Below, one piece after another: positions 57,134-64,000 of a stretch of DNA of 64,000 bases. The DNA is taken from contig JAXCGZ010017038.1 of assembly GCA_037179515.1 (NCBI GenBank), forward strand, positions 115,001-179,000. Direction: 5' to 3'. Position numbers and translations under genes: made by a program. Origin of the DNA: Halocaridina rubra. Lineage: Eukaryota > Arthropoda > Malacostraca > Decapoda > Atyidae. Numbering within the stretch: the first letter of the stretch is position 1; every line of letters starts with the position of its first letter. The notes beneath the pieces were generated by a model that searched no databases, had not been told where the DNA came from, and saw only the letters and a list, made by a program, of their open reading frames with translations.

Positions 57134-57355
57134 TCAAAAGCATACATTGTCAACAAAGATAATATAGAGAAACGAAGGAAAAGCAGACAAGCTAATTACT
57201 GAATCACCCATGCCCTTATGCAGCTAAGTACAATACAAAACAAGCAATAAATATGTACAGTTGGAGACTAAAGTACATCTCCCCCTTTCCCGACAAGTAA
57301 TAAGTCACGATTCAAATAACCAAGAGCACAGATGACAACTTGAACTAACTATTTT

Positions 57356-57420
57356 GGGAGGAGAGAGAGGAGAAGAGAGAGAGAGAGAGAGAGAAGAGGA
57401 GAGAGAGAGAGAGAGGGAGG

Positions 57421-57461
<41 letters not shown>

Positions 57462-57510
57462 AGAAGAGGAGAGAGAGAGAGGAGAGAGAGAGAGGAGAGA
57501 GTGAGCTTTA
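57356..57510. repeat. (GA)n-rich tract
   Basis: GAGAGAGA with GGGAGG and AAGAGG interruptions. The Glu/Arg and Ser/Leu ORFs over it are artefacts. Confidence 0.9.
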
Positions 57511-58106
57511 CTGTGTATAAAAGTATTTTCCAATAGTTGCCTATTCATATTTTCTTCATTATCAATTACCATGTTGAAAAAAAAAAGGTCTATGAGCGAA
57601 GAAACAGTCTCCCATTCAACAACAGAATATATCGGAATGTGGTTGTCTCCCATCCTCTCCACATCACACACTTATAACATTAAAAAAGGAATCTTTTCCA
57701 TCCATTCGAGATAATGACTCCGTGTAATAAGACTGAATATAATACAGTACTACCTCATTATTTGTAAGCTATTCTTTCCTCCTAACAAAATTCAAGACAA
57801 TATAATAAGCTAACCTTCTCAACCTTTAGGTTAAGCAATAATAAGCATACTGTGCATGGGAAAGAATGATTTTTGTCGCTTGAAACCCAATCCCACTTTC
57901 ATGTGGCATTGCTGTTTCTGACAAATCTTCCATTCACCTCTAACTGCAGCATCCTCAAGCCAAGTTTTATTTCTCTCATATTTCTAGACAAAATCCCTTT
58001 ATTCACACTCTCTTAGAAGCAGACTAGGCTATTATATATCTAAATAGTGGATATTGCCCCTGCCCAATTGTGAGTATAGAAATTCTGTACCTCTCAAGCA
58101 CAAATA

Positions 58107-58203
58107 CAGACATTCCCCTACTTATTAATGTACTGTACTATACTTGGGTAGATAATGAGTAGGCTTCTGTACGTAACTCGGGCATTCTAAAGTAGGGAGC
58201 GTC
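58107..58203. mobile_element. MITE (third family), short copy
   Basis: TA-flanked. The left end is CAGACATTCCCCTACTTATT; the right end read inward is GACGCTCCCTACTTTAGAATG. It is a 97-bp deletion version of the family at 63036-63361. Confidence 0.65.
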
Positions 58204-58493
58204 TATTCCCTTTGTGTGAGAGTAGATTATGAGTTTCTCATAATTAGTACACAAACTCTGATCTACATGTATTATTCAATCTTTGATATAATACATACGT
58301 GCTATTTTTAGGGGCTACGTGTTCACTTTTTGGTAACTTAAATTTTAGTATAATGACTTAAGCTGCTTGAACATCCCGTTCTAAACATAGAAAATATCAT
58401 AAATTATGATTACGGAAATATCTAGCCTCAAGATAACAGAAAAGTACATGTCTCATGGAAAAGACATATACCCATAAGTTTAAATTTTATGGA

Positions 58494-59146
58494 GTTAAGA
58501 TTTATATTATGCACCCTTTATATAGCCTACCCAAGAAATCAGTGTTACCAACACATCCTGCATTGTGTTGTTGTATAAACCCATACTCACACTCTTAAGG
58601 TATGTAGAGCTTCAAATTGAGTCAGGTAAGTTTGGTCAAGTTAGGTTAGTTTAGATTATTTAAATACTCACAGCTGTCCACCAATCTTGCCCCTAAACTC
58701 AAAACAGTGATTTCCGAGAAAAACAAGTATCAGATCCATTAAAAACATATCTACACTTAGCAGATAAAAAAGTTCAAAAAAAAATTGGAGGGGTGCATAA
58801 AATGTACCTTGAACTTAGGTTAAGATTAGTCTTATCCACCCATTCTATTTTTGGACTAAACTATTATTTACTGACAGAGTTTGATGCTTTGAATTACTTT
58901 GATGATTGATTTCTTTGGAATACACTATTTTTGTGTTAGGCCGAAATTGGTGGGCAGCAGTGCGTACTTAAATAACCGAATTTAACTGGCCTAACTAGGC
59001 TAATCCAACTCAAATTTGAAGCCTTACATACCTCAAACGGGCGAATTTGGGTGTTTATATATCATTAATACACATTTTAGTGAGTGGTGGTAACACTGAT
59101 TTCTCAGGCTGGCTACGGAAGGGGATGCATACAATAAATCTTGACA
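58494..59146. repeat. Long imperfect inverted repeat (fold-back)
   Basis: Left arm 58494-58698 pairs with right arm 58932-59146 (shared blocks AAGATTTAT, GAAATCAGTGTTACCA, GAGGTATGTA/AAGGTATGTA, CTTCAAATT, CACCAAT). The middle also pairs weakly. About 75 percent arm identity by eye. No ORF. Confidence 0.75.
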
Positions 59147-60222
<1,076 letters not shown>

Positions 60223-60307
60223 AATTTATGTACAATATATTATGTTTTTTCCCTTATACATGATTACATACTTATATATTTATTTGTGAAAACTCTATAT
60301 AAAATAG

Positions 60308-60423
<116 letters not shown>

Positions 60424-60540
60424 GCGTAAGGGACAGGATGTCAACACACCATTGGTCAAACGAGTGGCGGACTGGCAGTCAGTGGCCTAAATTATTTATT
60501 ACAAATATACCGCTAAGAAACCAGGAATCTATCTTCAATG

Positions 60541-60541
60541 T

Positions 60542-60598
<57 letters not shown>
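60541..60598. repeat. (TAA)n microsatellite
   Basis: ATAATAATA run of 58 bp. Confidence 0.95.
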
Positions 60599-60599
<1 letters not shown>

Positions 60600-60600
<1 letters not shown>

Positions 60601-63030
60601 AAACATGAATATACCGGCAAGTGTTTAGAAAAATCGTCACATATATTTGACTAGCTTGAGCTTATTGCTTAAATAAAACGAACGCGATTAAAAGAAAATA
60701 AAACAACAGTAATAATAATAATTTTTCCGATTTACGCCTTTTCCACTGAGCTACCGCAGCCCCTGGTATAGTCTCTTACAAGAGAACTTTATCTTGAGAG
60801 AATATTGTAATATTCTCCGACATTTCATACCAATGAATATATTTGTCCATGTCAAAAAAAGTTACATGGAGACTAACCAATCTCTGGTAATTTATATTTT
60901 ACAACATATTTTAAATCCAGCATTTAAATCAAACCTTGTAAATGATCTACAATAAATCCTACCATTATAACCTGTAAGAAAACTTTATAATACTTTACAA
61001 TATTTTTTCGTTTAAACGATGTTTTTTGTTTTTTCATAAATAATACAGATATGGAAAAAAAAAAACCCACACGAAATATTGCATTTGCTAGTACAATATA
61101 TTTTATTTCCCACATTTATTTAAAATGAATTTAATAGACACCATAATCAGAAAAAATATAGAATTTATTTACAGAAATTATATTTTTTCATGTTTCTAAT
61201 ATACATATTACAAATAAAGAAGAAGAAGAAGAAAAAAAAAGGATTTATGGCGAATAATCCAAGTCCGATAATTATTTTTTTCAGTATATTTTACATCCCA
61301 TATTTAATTAAATGGTCTTTTCAAGTTGACTGAGCCAAACTGCTAAGTAAGTTTTACAGAATTTACTTAATTTTTTTTGTTTCACATAGAAAGGTTCGAT
61401 AATATAAGGCTTTTATCCAACAGTTTAGATTTAAATTAAAAAAAAAAATCTGTAGCATTCCCACCATCGAGACTGAGCATAACCTAGACTTTACTGAATT
61501 TTTGAATAAATAGTCCTAAACTGAGTACAAAACTTTAACGTAACCAGCAATGTGTATTGAGCTTATTAATAATACATTTTAAATACATATAATTTCGTAA
61601 GAATTGATATCAACTAGAAAAATAAAGAAAAATTATAAATTTAGCTTTGCCAGAACTGCTGGGAATTTCAAATTGAACTAAAGTGATTCAGTGTTTAAAT
61701 GTATGTACAGTATATAATACAGAATGACTAATATATCTAATTTATATATGATAACAATATATAAGTATAATGCATACCATTAGATGTACAGTACTAAAGG
61801 TAACTTAACCTTAATTATATTAGACTCACCTCTGCCTACTTAGTCACTTAAGCAATTATAAACAAGAATGTCCTGCCAAGTGACCTACAAATAGCTAAAC
61901 AATAATTTACTTTTACTTCTATGGCAATTTTAATACTGCATTGTCATATTTATGTGTTAAATGAATGAATAACTGAATAAAGAAAGAAAGAAATAAGATA
62001 TTTAATAAACATCCTTGTTATAAGTTGAGAAATAATAGAGGATTAGTAAATACCATAATATTTACCTACCAGCTCAAATAGATAGGGTGCTATTAGTCAA
62101 CAAATTTTCATACATAAGTAATTTCATACTAAACACACCTAGGTATTAATGCATGATTACCCTAGAACCATACACGGAGCTCATGAAGAATTAGAACTTG
62201 ACTTTACATACAATATCAAATTACATAAACAATTTAATAAAAAATAACTAACCTACTAGAAGAATCAGGACCAATAAATAATTCAGGTACCACCACTACT
62301 ACTACTAATAATTACTATTATGTTAAACTCAGGTGCTCGTCACCAGCTTTTCACAAATACATTATTTTACATACCTAATTTTTCTGAAGCCACTGGAGTA
62401 TATATGTCATGACTTCTTTCTCAAGATATTGCCCATTTATTAATGGAGTTGATATTTGGAATGAGCCGTCCCTATTTAGTTATGTTGACTGCTTCTGCAT
62501 CATCTACTATACCCATCACTCTCTACATTGTCCCTTACTCTCGATCAAACTCTTCTTCATTCTCTCTTTTTTTCTTTATATTTGCTGCACTTCTCTATCC
62601 ACTCTTCACCATCCCTTCATGGGATGTGGCTGACCAATATCTCTTTCCCTCCTATTGTGAATTCTTTGACGCTTTCAAAGCCTTTGTCGGTCCTCCTATA
62701 TCATATTCATTGTACTCCTATCTTCTCTCATATTCCCAAACATTCAAAGTACTGTTCTGATTTCTGTTACATTTTAGTTTTTTCTCTAGTCTATTTCATA
62801 CTTGCTTTTCTTTCTGAAGTAGTATAGCTTCTCTTACTGCAGTCTTTTGGAAGCTCTCCTAATAGCTTTAGTGAAGTTTTTCTTTTACATAGGACCCCAA
62901 ATTATGTTTACCTGCTGTTCCATAGAGATTGTTCCGATGCATCACTTTCTTTCCATGTTCCCTCCCTCATATTATGCAGAGCCTAACAATAGGAATCTGT
63001 AAACTCTCATGCTTTCTTCTCCGTCCAGCA
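60600..63030. other. AT-rich non-coding DNA
   Basis: No gene supported. An ORF pair near 62409-62827 with Ser/Phe/Leu-rich translation lies in a pyrimidine-rich stretch and has no recognisable domain. Confidence 0.35.
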
Positions 63031-63035
63031 CTATA

Positions 63036-63361
63036 CAAACTTTCCCCAACTTGAGGACGAGTTAGGTTCCAGAGGTCTGTTTGTAAGTAGAATTGTTCAT
63101 AGATTATCTTTAAATGTAAACAAAAGTACTGTACAGTACATACATATCCAGTATTGTACTTTATTTAGGTTAAAGACACTTACACTACTACATAAAACAT
63201 AAAGTATACAGTATTTATGAATTTTGATACAGTAATAATAATGTAATAATGCAGTACAGTACAGTAATACACACATTAATACATGGGTAGATAATGGGTA
63301 AGTTTTTGTTCGTGTCTCTGAATGTTTGTAAGTCAGTTGCTCATAAGTAGGGGAGCTTCTG
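63036..63361. mobile_element. MITE (third family), longest copy
   Basis: TA-flanked (63034-63035, 63362-63363). The left end is CAAACTTTCCCCAACTTGAG; the right end read inward is CAGAAGCTCCCCTACTTATG. Inside are GTACTGTACAGTAC-type palindromes. 326 bp, no ORF. Related to 41179-41420 and 58107-58203. Confidence 0.75.
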
Positions 63362-63513
63362 TACTTTTTCTTAGTTATTAAATATCTTGTTGTCTATTAA
63401 CAATAAGATATAATTTGTTCTTATAAAGCCTACAAGAAAAACTTCAAATATAAAAAAAAAAAAAAACAAGTCTGTGGAACAGCACATGAGGACAGTATGT
63501 TGAACTTCTTCTA

Positions 63514-63514
<1 letters not shown>

Positions 63515-63548
<34 letters not shown>

Positions 63549-63580
63549 CATCATTATTATTATAGTATTATTATTATTAT
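63515..63580. repeat. (ATT)n microsatellite
   Basis: ATTATTATT run with two ATC interruptions. Confidence 0.95.
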
Positions 63581-63716
63581 CACTTAAGTACAATACAATA
63601 ACTATCAGTATGCTCAGATTCTTTTAGGAAAACAATAATGACTTGGTACTATCATAATGTTTAATGACTTTACAATAAAATAGAGAGAAATCATAAGTTA
63701 ATTATTATCAACACCC

Positions 63717-64000
63717 TCATTCACTTTTAAGGAGGTCAAATTTATATGGTATTCTCTTGAGTAATAATATAGGAATTAGATTAAGTAAACTAAATATTAA
63801 AAATGAGTTTGCTACCCCTACATAATCAATAATAAAGCCTGAAAGCACTGCAAATAATAACTTTCCAGCAACTTCTAGTGAAGCCATTGCACTATAATGA
63901 CTAGCTTGAATCTTCCTGGAGCACAGACGGCTCACTCGCATCATGAGAGAAAAAGTTGCAGTTGATATTAATCCACTACTATAGCTTAACGTACAAAGAG
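63717..64000 (-). CDS. C-terminal exon of an MFSD3-like major facilitator transporter (partial)
   Basis: Open from the window edge to the stop at 63717. The frame reads SYSSGLISTATFSLMMRVSR, then CSRKIQASHYSAMASLEVAG and KLLFAVLSGFIIDYVGVANS, and ends LLLKRIPYKFDLLKSE. The QASHYSAMASLEVAGKL block matches the QATHYSLLATLELLGKL-type signature near the end of MFSD3 and related AmpG-like permeases. Two hydrophobic segments (LLFAVLSGFIIDYVG and SFLIFSLLNLIPILLL) are the last membrane helices, followed by a short basic tail in the cytosol. Upstream exons lie right of the window. No poly(A) signal is obvious just downstream. The substrate cannot be inferred from this part, and a related MFS branch is possible. 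Confidence 0.6.
   Translation of the reverse strand, partial: LCTLSYSSGLISTATFSLMMRVSRLCSRKIQASHYSAMASLEVAGKLLFAVLSGFIIDYVGVANSFLIFSLLNLIPILLLKRIPYKFDLLKSE

Noticed and set aside
57354..57671. Glu/Arg and Ser/Leu repeat ORFs
   Set aside because: Produced by the GA-rich tract.
62409..62827. Three overlapping 74-105-codon ORFs with hydrophobic translation
   Set aside because: Pyrimidine-rich composition explains the Ser/Phe/Leu content; no splice pattern, motif or duplicate found.

Overview
The window looks like nuclear DNA of an arthropod, most likely a decapod crustacean. It is AT-rich and intron-rich, with very long (AT)n tracts, CT, GA and TAA microsatellites, several tRNA-like SINEs, CR1-, RTE- and I-type LINEs, and Tigger/pogo, mariner-like and hAT-like DNA transposons. 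There is no operon, ribosome-binding-site pattern, rRNA or CRISPR. The decapod assignment is inference from repeat style; no database was available.

Host genes are sparse. On the left, two in-phase + strand exons (734-835, 3853-4041) and a poly(A) signal form the 3' end of a gene I do not recognise. On the right edge, a - strand exon (63717-64000, open to the border) is the C-terminus of a major-facilitator transporter resembling MFSD3. Between them are a frameshifted C2H2 zinc-finger exon (36434-36861, -), an unidentified single-exon ORF (38687-39208, +), and two divergent, homologous terminal exons that form an inverted duplication (41693-41869, -; 41984-42163, +).

The rest is mostly mobile DNA in layers. 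3.1-5.4 kb holds a mariner-like remnant and an internally deleted Tigger element. 7.4-11.5 kb holds an 84-bp-arm palindrome between (AT)n tracts and TIR elements carrying 180-bp satellite-like arrays in both orientations. 11.5-14.0 kb is a Tigger element with a broken transposase. 14.2-20.5 kb is a decayed I-type LINE with RNase H. 23-30.8 kb is a cluster of CR1-like LINEs, one nearly full length. 31-38.6 kb is a run of minisatellites.

43.06-50.63 kb is a readable nested stack. A CR1 copy is split by a 5.0-kb TA-flanked TIR element, which itself contains a tandem array, an RTE-like LINE with a 762-codon ORF, and a SINE with a clean target-site duplication. A second RTE-like LINE follows at 50.8-52.3 kb. 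52-64 kb is mostly non-coding, with MITEs, a 650-bp fold-back structure and microsatellites. The strongest unusual signals are the satellite-carrying TIR family with an empty site in the same window, the recurrent palindromes, the inverted terminal-exon duplication, and the chimeric CR1 copies.
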